Origin: Pycnopodia helianthoides
Lineage: Eukaryota; Echinodermata; Asteroidea; Forcipulatida; Asteriidae
Assembly: GCA_032158295.1 (NCBI GenBank)
Contig: CM063255.1
Location: forward strand, 5,237,501-5,301,500
Direction: 5' to 3'
Length of the DNA stretch: 64,000 nt
A program made the translations under genes and the position numbers. The notes below the pieces were generated by a model that saw only the letters and a program-made list of their open reading frames with translations, did not search any database and was not told the origin of the DNA. How positions within the stretch are numbered: the first letter of the stretch is position 1; each line of letters opens with the position of its first letter. Positions 12,701 to 26,800 of this stretch are shown here, in pieces.

Positions 12701-15700
12701 CCAACAAACTAAATACTGTTAGAAAGAGCACCTCATTCTCTTTAATGTGATATGTATATTTTGCCAAGTTTCCTGTTTCATATCGCTAGTAGTGAGAGTG
12801 CAAAGAAAGACACTAATGTGGTGTTCGTCTACAGGTTTTCCTGTAGTGTGGCGCTAACAGCATTGGTATGTTCTATGGGAAATCACGTACTTAGGCAGAT
12901 ATGGGTTAAAGACACTGGACACCTTTGGTACATGTGTAATTGTCAAAGACCAGCGCCCAATTTCATAGAGCTGCTTAAGCACAAAAGTAGCTAAGCGCGA
13001 CAAAATTATGCTTACCAGAATAAGGTTACCAGCCAAACTACCATGTTACTTGTACAATTTATGACTGGTATCCTGCTCATTTCTGTTTAGCGGGCAATTG
13101 TTAAGCAATATTTTCTGCTAAAAGCAGCTCTTTGAAATTGGGGCCAGTCTTCTCACTTGGTGTATCTCAACATATGCACAAAATAACAAACCTGTGAAAA
13201 TTTGAACTCAATTGGTCGTAGAAGTTGCGAGATAATAATGGAAGAAAAAACACCCTCGTCACACGAAGTTGTGTGCTTTCAGATGCTTCATTTTGAGACC
13301 TCACGTGTGAGGTCTCAAAATCAATTCAAATATTTTACTGAGAAATTACTTCTTCCTCAAAAATTACGTTACTTCAGAGGGAGCCGTTTCTCACAATGTT
13401 TTATGCTATCAACAGCTCTCCATTGCTCGTTACCAAGTAAGTTTTTATGCTAACAGTTATTTTGAGTAATTACCAATAGTGTCCAGTGCCTTTATATCTC
13501 TTTGCCTAATCAAAATAAGCATATATGAACAAAAAATCCTCATAAAACACAAACAGGCAATGCAGTGTTTTATTGAAAAAGTAAACATACTGTACTAACT
13601 TACATAAATGTATTATAATAATAGTAATAAAAAATAATTAAAAGTGGTCTTGCTCAAACATACATAGTTTCCTTTCAGCCAAACTGATTATCCTACAAAA
13701 TGGCAGCTCCTTTAAAACTAACCAACTATTCTGTAAGTCACTCTGTCCGGGAAATGTTGCTTAGATTAATCTACCACATGATGTCATTTTTGAATATTGC
13801 AAGTTGACACGCCATTAAACATTGACCATTTAAAACTATCTGAATGATATCAACAACGTCTGGAAGTCAATCAGGAGGAATGTTGAAGACAGACTGCAAT
13901 AGACCACTATCAAGCTGTCACCATCTTGGTCATGTTCCTTGTATCCAACAACAGTAATGAGTGCTACTATTCATTGCACAAAAAAAGGAACCAGACTGTT
14001 TCTCTTTCCAGCCTCAGTTTGGTTAAACAATAATAATAATAATAACTACATGTAGTTCTTATAGCGCATTTCACAATAACGTATTAATGCGCTTTACATT
14101 AGTGCCCTGGTCATTGGGCCAATAGCATTCATGTAATCTTTCTCAGCTCCCTGGGGAGTATACAGCCTTGTGCTGCCGTGGCGCTCTGAAGGCTTTTTCA
14201 TACACAATATCAACCTCTACCCTCGCAGGTACTCATTTAGCTGTCACCGTCTTGGTCATATGTTCATTTCATTTATTAATTCTGGTTGTGAAGCCAAGGA
14301 CTCTCAGAAAGCGAACTCAATCACTATACTAGCCAAGTACCCCATGGAGAGAAGACAATGAAAGAAGCTTTAGTTTTAGGTGCGGGAGGGAAACCCCAGA
14401 GAAATATTTCAGGGAAAACCCTAGCTATACAGGCAGGGACTGAAAAACACAATCCATGCGATGTGATTTTAATTGGGTCCCAAGAGGTGGAAGGCAAGGC
14501 AAGATACCACTACGCCAACCTGACTGCCCAATAACAGTAATGAATGCTACTATTCATTGCACAAAAAGTACCAGACTATTTCTCTGTCCAGCCTGGGTTT
14601 GGTTACATTGATTTCAATGGGAGAACACCAAGATAGCCACACCATGACGAGGGTCTATCAAATGATCAAACTACGACTCTACTTTAATCCGAGGATAAAT
14701 GATAAAAGGGGCCAGGTTTTGAATCAAACGACTTTCGCTTTCAGCTTCTGCAGCGACAAAATCTAAGGCCTTTACAGCGATCCGGCAAAGTCAGCTGCCG
14801 AAGTCATCAAATCTGACATGGCCTCAGATGCCCTTACACATATGCGTGTAACTCTTCTTATAATAAAGAATTTTTAGTTAAAGCATAGTGCTCTGTGAAC
14901 AATATACAAAGATATGAGTTAAAGGCAGTGGATTCTTTTGGTCATTACTCAAGAAATACATTTACCATAAAAACTTACTCGGTAAGGAGCACCTGAGAGC
15001 TGATGATAGTACATGTATCAAACATTGTGAGAAACGGCTCCCTCTGAAGTAATGTAGTTTTTGAGAAAGGGGTAGTTTCTCACTAAAATATTTAAATCTG
15101 AGAAAGGCTTCAGGCATGAAACCTTTCTGAGGCATTCGAAAGCAAACAATTCTATGCAACAAGGGTGTTTTTCTTTCATTATTTTCTTGCAACTTTGTTG
15201 ACCAATTCAGCCCAAATTTTCACATGTGTGTTATTTTATGCATAATGTTGGGATACACAAAGTGAGGATACTAGTCTTTGACAATTTTTAAAAGTTTATA
15301 CTGCCTTTAAGTTGTTAGTAACTTTTTGGTGTGCTTCGAACATGTTTATATTCAAGGTCTATAATTGTTTCACAAAGCTGATTGAGCACCTGACGCTGCT
15401 AGATGACAACTTTATTACACGTGATTTTTTTCCAAACTATGTTACGGTAGACACATTTACAACATACATGTATGACTTACTCCTGCGTGACATGCGTGAC
15501 GAGAATTAATTAAGGTAAAGTGTCTTGCTCAGAGACACACAAGTGTCACAACCAGTATTCAAACCCACACTCCGGTGACTTAGCCACCAGAACCTGAGTT
15601 TGATGCTGCAGGCCAATTGTCCACGACACACCACTCGTCCAAAAAACTGCATGTAAAGTGTCTTGCTCAGAGACACACAAGTGTCACAACCAGGATTCGA

Positions 15701-17787
15701 ACCCACACTCCGGTGACTTAGCCATCAGAACCCAAGTTTGATGCTGCAGACCAATTGTCCACGACACACCACTCATCCAAAAACTACATGTAAAATGTCT
15801 TGCTCAGGGCCACACAAGTGTCACAACCAGGATTCGAACCCACACTCCGGTGACTTAGCCACCAGAACCCAAGTTCTAGACCAATTGTCAACGACACATC
15901 ACTCGTCCAAAACCAACATGTCATCAACTCGGGTCTATATTAGGTCATTAGTGCAGAGTGTATGGATTTCATAAAATTGGTTTTGCATATTTTGGAGCTC
16001 CTGGTAAATGGAGTTTTTTGATCAAGAGTGTCTCCAAAGTAATTGTTTGTGCAACATATTTTGAACTGATTGACAATTGCGAACATTTCCCACCCAAGAT
16101 GGAGAAATCTCATCCAAGATGGAGAAATCTCATCATTCACCATGCATTACCAGTATTTCTTTAGCCCTTGTGGTAAAAGCTGGAGCTATACTTGTATTAC
16201 TTTATTTATCTTTATTACTTTATTATTCACGACATTCGCCATGCTAGAGCAGATGTCTTACCACTATAGTGACCACCGAGGTAACCTAGTGGTTATGAGG
16301 CAGTTTGAATCCTATGTTTTGTCTCTGATGCAAAATTAATCTATTGGTTTGCCAATTTCATTAAAAGTTCATTCAATACATGACTTAACAGAGGCTACAT
16401 GGTGGGAGTTGATCGGGGAGGCGGGGCTGCTGCTGTCACTCGTCTTTGACAACTACCAAAAGTACACCCTGCCTTTTCCACCCTTTTGATCGTTACGGAT
16501 ATGAAATTGCAATCAACGACCTTATAGCACTGACTCGACAACGATGTACCACATTTACATGCACCAGGACAAATCACAAAGACAAATCTAGGCTCTGTGT
16601 GTGACCGCCATAAATTTTGTACATACTGTAACAACGTTTCCTTCCACTCTTTGAGTTAGAGGAAGTGGGTTTAACTCCAATGGTTGGAGGTTTGGCCGGG
16701 AAATGGGACCAGATTCAAGGTTGGACGGTATGAAATGGCAAAGAAAATAGTGTCAGAGGATGTGTAATCGATACAAAAGAGAGAGAGGAAACTTGAGCAT
16801 TGATAATTTAAAGGTTGATATCATTGAGTGTTTGAAACCCTTTCCTTACCGTAGGCGAATTTAGTCGACTGCACTCATATCCCCTTTTCTCTTATCATTG
16901 GCGACACACAAAAACATTCAAGCTTGAGCACAAACGCCATTTGTTATAAAGCTGTAGTTTTGTTCATGTTCACCCTCCGTACCCAAGCTTACCATCATTT
17001 GAAAGAGAAAGATCAGATCTTTTTTCAATGATGGTAAAATAAAATTAGGTTGCTATTATGCAATCCCTTTAAATTGGAGTTGAAATATCCGATATGACAA
17101 AGACCTACAGAGCGCCTTATGGTTATGTACAAAAAAGAGTTTGAGATTACAGATTACACTGAGGAAAGAAAGACAAGAAACTATGGCATTTATTGGCTGA
17201 TCTCATTGATTTTTAGATTTTATGAATGGGAAATTTAATAAGTAAGAACTTGTCTATTACTCATTTTGCTGTAAAACATTATCTTCAAGGTGATAATAGA
17301 GTTTGTAAAAATGGCCTTTGAACATGTTGAATGAAAGCTTTCTGTTGTGTAAAGAATGTGTGCTTCACGCTTGAGTGGTCAAACAATGCGGTCACCAACG
17401 GTTGTTTATGTCCAAACAATTCGGTAACGAAAGTGTTAAAGTACTACCTTGTCCATATGCCATGTAAAAGTTTGTATGTAAAAGTTTGTATTCTATTAAA
17501 TCACTTCACGTTGGATGACAAATTTTTGAATGGCATGACTGGCCTACAGCGGACAGTTTATTACGACCAGAGTGCCCTCTCTTCTTTGCTGGCAGCCGGA
17601 CAGCTGACGTGGTGAATAGCCACGCGGACATTCCATTGTGTAGCATGCACAGGCACGCTCCTATCATGCTATGCTTTGTCTCACCCGTACAAAGAAGGAC
17701 ACAAGGTACTGGCAAATATGCCTCAAAATATCCCTTTTTCTGGGGGCTACAATGTATTATGTAATCCCCAATCCCAGACCTTTATCC

Positions 17788-17827
<40 letters not shown>

Positions 17828-20800
17828 AAATCATTGCTTTTTTGAAAGATAAAATGCACATTCATTCCAAATTTCTAAGTTTCAAGAAAGTAACATATCA
17901 TAAAAGGATGGTTCATCTTGATTCATTTTTTTGCAGTTGAAATTAATTCAAGTGGCATTGCTCAACTTCTTCCAATGATGGGTGGATCAAGCAATTAATG
18001 CCTAATCATTAGAACCGCTTAATTAAAAGTGTGGTTAGGGCTAACGGAAGTTTTAGCGGGTTTTTCTGATGACATCGTTGGGGTTGGGGAAAGTGTGGCA
18101 AAAGAAACCTATTGTAGTTCAAGGTCGAGTTACACCAATTTGTATTTAGCTGACAAACCACAAACTTATCATGTCATATATTCTTTGGTGACGATAACTC
18201 CCACACTGTAACCGAAACCTTATTTGGGAATTATCAAAAAGTCATTAAAAAATCTGGTGAACCACAAATTGATCATGTCATGTACATTTTGGTGACCATT
18301 ACTTCCACGCTGTAACCAAAACCCTTATTTAGGAATTATCAAAAAGTCATCAAAAATCTGACAAACCACAAATTGACCGAGTTAAGTACATTTTGGAAAG
18401 CAAAAACTTTACGCAAAAATAATCCAAAAGTCATCAAACGCTGTACATATATGGAGGGTGTTACTAGCTGTAAGGTGTAATCCATTTATATGGGTACAGA
18501 GTATCACCCTGTCTGTCACCTCACCTGACATAAATCACACCAAGACATCAATCTGTTTAAGACATGCATCCTTGCGGAGGGGGGCTACCATTCAGTATGA
18601 CCCTGTCTGTCCCCTAGTCTGACAGAAACTTGCCAAGAGGTAGGACTGCTAAGACCTGCCTCCTACGTAGGGTTTTACAGTTCAAATTGAGAGTAATTCT
18701 CACCCTGTCTGTCACCCACAACAACACAAACTTGCCAAGTCATTGGTCCGCTAAGACGTGCCTCCTAGGGAAGGCTTCAACCATTCAGTATGACTCTGTC
18801 TGTCCCCTAGTCTGACAAAACTTGCCAAGTCACTGGTCTGCTAAGACCAGCCTCCTAGGGAAGGCTTCAACCATTCAGTATGACACTGTCTGTCCCCTAG
18901 TCTGACAAAAACTTGCCAAGTCACTGGTCTGCTAAGACCAGCCTCCTAGGGAAGGCTTCAACCATTCAGTATGACACTGTCTGTCACCCAGTCTGACAAA
19001 AACTTGCCAAGTCACTGGTCTGCTAAGACCAGCCTCCTAGGGAAGGCTTCAACCATTCAGTATGACACTGTCTGTCACCCAGTCTGACAAAAACTTGCCA
19101 AGTCATTGGTCTGCTAAGACGTGCCTCCTAGGGAAGGCTTTAACCATTCAGTATGACACTGTCTGTCACCCAGTTTGACACAAACTTGCTAAGACGTGCC
19201 TCCTACGGAAGCCTTTAACCATGTCAGTATGACCCTGTCTGTCACTCAATCTGTCACCCAATCTCATGATACAAACTTGCCAAGACATGGACTGCTAAGA
19301 CCTTCCTTCTACAGAGGGTTTTACAATTCAAATTGAGGGTGATTCTCACCCTGTCTGACAACCAGTCTGACTTACCTCTGAACCAACTAATGTTCGGATT
19401 AGACCTGCATCTTTAGCTATCTGCTTCTTTTCTCTCTCAATCTTTGTGCTAGAAGAGAGAAAAATAATGAGGAAAAAAATTAAAATAAATGTTTACTCCT
19501 AAGGCAATACTGTGTGCATGTGATAATAATAATATATATGGTCATATATTGTATCTACCAAATTGTTCAAGGCACTTGAAAAACAGAAACATTAAGACTT
19601 TTTAATTTCTTTGACCAGAAAAACCGGGGCAAACCCCTCGTCTTATCGACAAGTGTGGGTTCTTTTACGTGCATTAAACAACACACAGGACCTACGGCTT
19701 CTAACGTCCCATCCGAAGGCACTACTGGCAGTCTAAGGGCTTTTTTCCATACCCGGCTTAGGCTTCAGGCTCTGTTCGATGCTGGAAACACCAAGCAAAA
19801 TGCACACTGCTCCATAATGGAGCCCAAGCTAGAGCCAAAGCCAGGGTTTGGAAAAAAACCTAAGAATGCTTTATTTATTTATTTATTTTTTTTTTTTAAT
19901 GAAATATTGCCTAACTCACAAGGCCAGACAGCCACTTCAAGGTGAGGGCTACACATAACTGATTTAGGCTGTCGACCCAAATCAACTGTCACCAGGGGCA
20001 CGTTGCCACCTAATCCTGGGGCTGAAACAGGGTTACCCCCTTCACAGTCCGTAAGGTATACATAGGCATGGGTATCATCCACTAGGAGCCTGGCTGGTAG
20101 AGCAAAATGCACTTGTACCTTCCCAACTTTTTACGAAGCAATTATGGTTAAGTGCCTTGCTCAAGGGCACAAGCGTCATGACCGGGATTCGAACCCACAC
20201 TCTGCTGCTGACAACACCAGAGCTCGGGTCCGGTGAACTAGACCCCCGGCCACGACACCCACAATTGCTTGAAAGGTCTTTGTATTACTGTGTATTGTGT
20301 CATTTCTGATACACACACAAACACAATCTAGCAGAGGGTCCTTCAGTGGCCTGAATGGACTTTTGCTCGGTAACAAAATAATAAAACTGAAATAAACTGG
20401 TTCAGTGAAACACTGCACAACATGTTTTTTTCATAGTAGGGACACATTGCCTTTGGAGTGGCACTTTGGGCTATAAATAGTATTTGTTAAGAAATGAATA
20501 TGGTTCAAAAAGATGTTTTAACAGTAGAATATAATGATCCACGCAAATCGTCACCGTTTTCGCGAAGAGCCACTCATGTCCAAACGCTTGATTGAGATTT
20601 ACATTTAAAACTGCAAATCTGAAACTCTAAAGCCACGGTTTTGAAGTTTAAGACCATATGATTCTGTGAACTTTAACCTCTCCATTGACTAACAATTCTT
20701 TTTGGCTAATTGCCATAGTAGTTAGTCAAAGATACGTGTCTCTTCGTGAAACCTAAAAAGTGAGATGACCTTATTAATCATCCAACTGAGTAACGTTTTA

Positions 20801-23800
20801 TTTTTTACATAGTAGGAAAGGGGCGCGCGTGTCACGTGATCACGCGCACTGACATTGGTGGCTCTTCGTGAAACCTGACAGACGATTTGACCTGCATTTA
20901 CGCTCCTCTGTTGCAATGTATTACATGCTCTTCGGGGGCCTGTGGCTCTTTGTGAAAACGCAAAATACAGTTATTGAGACAAAGGCCCCTTTCTGTATCA
21001 ATCAATAATTTGTCATTTTAACCCTTAGAGTGCCAGCCTTGTTTTAAAAATTCTCAATCCACAGGCCGGCCATTAAAAAAAAAAAAAGTATTATTTTGAG
21101 TAGTAGAACGTAAAGGAACGTTGGCGGCCTGTGAATGGAGATTCAGTTTGACGTTTCAGAACGTTGGCGGCGCTCGAAGGGTTCCGTGCCGGTCGTGTTT
21201 TGGCCGTTCTTTATCCAGAGGGAATTTATATATTTGTTTTGGTCGACTAGTAGAACGTATGGGAACGTTGGCGGTCTGTGGATGGATACTTTGTTTGACG
21301 TTTCAGAACGTTGGCGGCACTGGAAGGGTTAAGATATGTGGCTCTTCTTGAAAATGGTGACGAAATATTCTTTAAAATGTGGGGTTTTCACCAATCTGAC
21401 CAAGTAAAAAGAAAACGACACAACTTTCAGGATACTTATGAGAATCATTACATGTACATTCTACTTTTAAAACATCTTTCCAACCGTATTCATTTCATAA
21501 CAAATACTTTCTACAGCCCAAATGGCCCAATCGAAGGCAGAGTGTCCCTTTAATGCTCAAGTATACAACGGCTTTAAGTGTTTCTGCTGGACTAATAAAT
21601 GAGGAACTAATAAACGAACGAACGCTGGTTGGGCTTTAAGGGAAGGCTGTCTTTGTTTACATGTATGGGTAGAGCAATCTGGTTGTGAGTAACCTATCCA
21701 CCATGTCCATGATCCATAGAGAAAGGACCAACTACGTACAGTATGTATTACATTCCCATGACAGATTGAAGTATTTACAACCTCCCATCTGGGCTCAATT
21801 TCATAGAGCTGCTTAAGCACAAAAATAGCTAAGCACAATAAAATGATGCTTACCAGAATAAGGTTACCAGCCAAACTACTCCATGTATGCCACATGTACA
21901 AATTGTGACTGGTATCCTGTTCATCTCTGCTTAGCAGAAAATTTTTCAACAATTTTCTCTGCTTAAGCAGCTTACATTATGCTGGGCCCAATTTCATAGA
22001 GCTGCTTAAGCAGGAATTATTGCTTAACAATTTGTGCATACGTAAGTGGAAAATGAGCAGGATACCAGTCACAATTGTTACATGTGACATGGTATTTGGG
22101 CTGGTAACCTTATTCTGGTAAGCATTAATTTTGTTGTGCTGAGCTACTTTTCGTGCTTAAGCAGCTCTTTGACATTGGGCCCGGGGCCCACTTTCATATC
22201 TGCTCAGCAAATTTCTTTGCTAAGCAAGAAAAAAGTGGGTGCCAGTCACAACAATGGTAACTGTATGGTCCTTTGGCTGTTAAACTATTTTTGCTAAGCG
22301 AGAGTTTTCTGTGCTTAACAAGATTTTGTGCTTACAGGCTTCATGAAATTGGGCCCTGTGCTGAATTCATCCAACTCTGCTAAGCTAAAAATAGACTACA
22401 CCTTTGGGACACCATACTGTACAGGAACAATACATGTACATGTATTTCCTGAATCTAATTTCATAGAGCTGCTTAAGCACAAAAAGTAGCTAAGCAAAAC
22501 AAAGATATATGCTTACTAGAATAAGGCTACCAGCCATCCAGCCAATATACTACAAGTGTCATACATATGTACCATCTGTGACTGGCATCCTTCTCCTTTT
22601 TTCCTCTATGAAGCAGAAAATTGTTTAAGCAATAGTTCTGCTTAAGCAGCTCAATGAAATTGGGACGTGGTCAAAGACCTAATGTACTTTTTGCAAAGGC
22701 AAATTTAGCTACATGCTTAGCAAAGGAGTAAGGTTAACAGCTGTCTGTAAATAACTCCCAGCCTGGAGTCACGGACTGCTAAATTTGTCATTATAACATT
22801 GTGTATAATGCAAGGGCCAGAGCTCTATAGACCGATAAATTTTCTAGGAAAACCATTTTTTTTGTAATTACTTTTTCTTCTTGAAACAATTGCAGATAGC
22901 GGGGAAGTGCTCTGTGAATCATCGGTGATAAATCAAATGTGACACGAGGCCTTTGTTCTAATTTGTAAACCAATAATTATCGTTGTTTAACTTTTTGAAC
23001 ATTATATCGTCATGTTAGTACAAAAACGTTGTATCTGCTAAATTAGCACTAACATTACGAAATTGTCAAGATGTTGAATCTGGCTTAAAATAGCCAGGAT
23101 GTACACACAAAACAAGTATGCGCCGACATTTTCGTGCGAAATACAGCGTTTTTGCAAATATCGCAATACGAGCTTTTGCACTGACGTGACGATATGATGA
23201 GTGTTTCTGCCTGCTGAAACCGAGGACTTTAACAAAAAGGGATCCGGGTGTTTTGACAGAGTGAGGGCTTCCTTGCTTTGATTTTGTGAACAAAACCAAT
23301 GAGGACGTTGCTTTAAAAAAAAAAATTAAAAAAACGTCCAAACAATGGGTGAACAGAGAGAAGTCTTGAATTTACAAGGTCGACAATCATGTGTGTACAT
23401 GAACATGTAGACGCATGACTGGAACAAAAAGTTTCACAAAGAGCACTCAGCATAAATCACACAAATTATGCAAATTAATTGTGGCAAGTCGTGGCCGGGC
23501 GGTCTAGTTCACTGGGCCCAAGCTCTGGTGTTGTCAGCAGCAGAGTGTGGGTTTGAACCCCAGTCATGACAGTTGTGCCCCTGAGCAAGGCACTTAACCA
23601 TAGTTGAATGTGAAAAGTTGGGAATGTACATTCTGCTCTACCAGCCAGGCTCCCAGTGGTCGATACCCATGCCTCTATGTTACAGACTGTGAAGGGGGTA
23701 ACCCAGTTTCAGCCCCAGGAGTACATGTATTGTAGGTGGCAACGTGCTCCTGGTGACAGTGGATTTGGGTCGACAGCCCAAATCAGTTAAGTGTACATTG

Positions 23801-26800
23801 TGTACATGTAGCCCTCACCTTGAAGTGGCTGTCCGGCCTTGTGTGTTAGGCGAAATCTCATAAAATAAAAAAATATATATGCACCCCAAAATGCACTGCA
23901 TGGGATACGATGAGAATTGTTGAAACGGTTCACAACAGAAGCTTCCAAAATCAAACAAAATACTTCAGAAATTCTGCCACTTCAAGTAACCGTTCAAAGT
24001 ACAACCGGAAATACAAGTACGGCAACTGCTGTTTGAACAGATTGATTTTGTTGCAGAGAATATATAGTGCACTTTATCAGTTTAAAGGTGTTATAAAGGA
24101 TTGGTAAGGATAAAAAACATCATTGTTTAATTTCAGTCTGAAAGCTTACTGGATTATGAAGCTCATTTCTGTGAAATAGAGTTCCCCTCTGAAATTAATT
24201 CATATGTACCAGAAAACTGCATAAAACTGTATCTGATTTTTTTTTTTAATTGCAGCAGCTGATTTCAGTTGTTACAAAACACACTACATGTAAGTACCAC
24301 CAAAATCTAAGGACAATGTCTTTGCATGTACAGTGTACGTTATGCTGAAATTGTGCATTCAATATTTTCTCCTGACTCACACAACAGATTAAGCCCAAAT
24401 TTAACACAGGTTTATTATTTTATGTATTTTATGGTTGTTCCCACAAAACATGAACACTGTCTTTGACTATTTTGCCAGCTCTACCAAAGATCCTGTATTT
24501 ATACCTTTAAAATAGCCCGCTGCATTGTTCACTGAGGATGTGGCTGGCCAGTGAAGTTTTTAAACAAATAGAATTCTCAAACAGAGTTCTCACAACCACT
24601 CGGGGGGGGGGGGGGGGGGAGAGGAGGAGGAATCAAAGTTCAATTGGGATGAGTTGCCATGATCACTGCTTGCCGATCTCACTCATTACGGGAAAATCAC
24701 AAAAGCATCTGGCTTACGCATCAACGCTGCTTTTCAATGGAAGATCAACATTTACTGGAAAAAGGGTGTGAAACACATCGGAATACTAAGTGGATAGCTC
24801 TGTATGTGCCTTAGACCGATCTGAGCCCAATGTCATAGAGCTGCTTAAGCAGAAACTATTGCTTAACGATTTCCTTAGCTTAGCAGAAATGAGGGATACC
24901 AGTCACAAATTGTACTTGTGACGTGGTAGTTTGGATGGTAACCTTACTCTGGTAAGCATAATTTTGTTGTGCTTAGTTACTTTTTGTGCTTAACCAGCTC
25001 AGTTACTTTTTGTGCTTAAGCAGCCCTAAGCTGCTTAAGCACAAAAAGTAGCTTAGCAAAATATAGTTATGCTAACCAGAATAAGGTTACCAGCCAAAAT
25101 TTCATGTCACATGTACCATTTGTGACTGATATCCTGCTCCTTTTTGCTTAGCAGAAAAATGTTAAGCAAAATTTCCTGCTTAAGCAGCTCTATGAAATTG
25201 GGCCAAGGAGGTTCCACTTCCAGGGCAGTTTGCGGTGACACCATGGATGACGCTCTTATGTATGAAGAACAAAAAGTGTTATCCATTATGCGTCCAATCA
25301 AGTAATAAACCAAACTGAATTTTCTTTAATAACTTCGGGTTGAACATAGAAAAATTGACTAGAGCGGGATCTGAACCAACGACCTCCGGATTTATGTGCT
25401 GTTGCTCTACCAACTGAGCTATCTAGCCCTAATGTTGGCGGCAAGTGTATTTTATCGGAACGAAAAACACACAAAAAAAAATGACCTCATCGGACATCAA
25501 AAACAAATGGATCTGTACATGTACATTCCAAAGAGGAATTTCTGCGCCAGTCAAAAGATCAAATTCAACGCCATTTTGATTGAATACCATCAAAATTCAG
25601 GAATGAACTGAAATTCTCTATACAATTAAAAAGCGAACACCATTTATTTGAAATGTGATGTCACCGAACATTTTTGATTTGACAAAAGTTGCACTTGAAG
25701 GATAACAAACAAAGTGGCATTTTACACCATCTTAACGAGAGGTTATAGACTTTTGTTTCTCATTTTCATAAGATCTCTACTGGAAAATGATTGGATCACA
25801 AAACTGAATTTGACCATGCAGCCCCTCTTTAAGTTTCAAAATGTACCCCTGTGAGGGCCCTCAGTTCCCCCCTAAACTCCACTTACTATTTGGATTCGTA
25901 GTCCTTATACGCCTTCTCAAAGGGCTTCTTCATGTCCCCCTTCTGGCCCTTCAGGTCCCCCTTGAGTAACGAGTCTAGAGGGAACATCACAATGTTGTTG
26001 ATGTTCTGCACCTGCAGGATAAAACAACCGGACAAAAAATGATAAGGAAATAACCCACGACAGTGATACTCACCCCCAACAACTTGTTTGTTATGTTGTA
26101 TTTTTCATTTTTTTTTTTTTTTTTTTTTTTTTGTGGCTTTGGCGGGGCTGATAGAGAGCAGGGCCTGAAGGGAAAGTGCAGTCATAATTGACATAATTTA
26201 TTGATTTATTTAAAATTAATAGACGAGCCAAACATTATCTGAGCACGCTGGTCTGGGAATAGTGATTTGACCGTAGGCTGTGGATCTGCTGGTTGCAGTG
26301 GCAATATTGATGTTTCTACATGACGGGTTTCTTCGGTGGAACAAGCTCCCTGTTGTATTCAGAGAGAAGGTGCTGTGGCTTTATTTTTATTTTCAGAGTC
26401 ATTTCTTGTCGTTGAACCTTTGTAGTTTGCCTACATTCAGTAGCCACTGCCAGAAACACCGGGGCTAACCCCTTGTCTTTGGGATAAGTGTAACTTGGTT
26501 CTTTTACGTGCTTTACACAACACACGTTACCTACGGCTTTACGTCCAATCCACAGGACAAAGCAATAATGGTTAAGTGTCTTGCTTAACGACACAAGTGT
26601 CAAGACCAGCAGCCGATTTCACGAAACTTTACGCAACTGCCGATAATTCCTCTCATTCAAGATTTGCTGTGTTCGTGGTGCACAACTTATGCAATAAATG
26701 TTCCGCAAGTGGACCTACGCAGTTGCGTAAAGATTCGTGAAATCGGCTGCAGGACTCGAACCCACACTCTGCTGATCAGACACTGATAAGGCCCTACATG

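Noticed and set aside
15514..15915. A CRISPR-like array of regular repeats
   Set aside because: Units are adjacent without unique spacers, 136-138 bp long and SINE-derived, in a eukaryotic intron.
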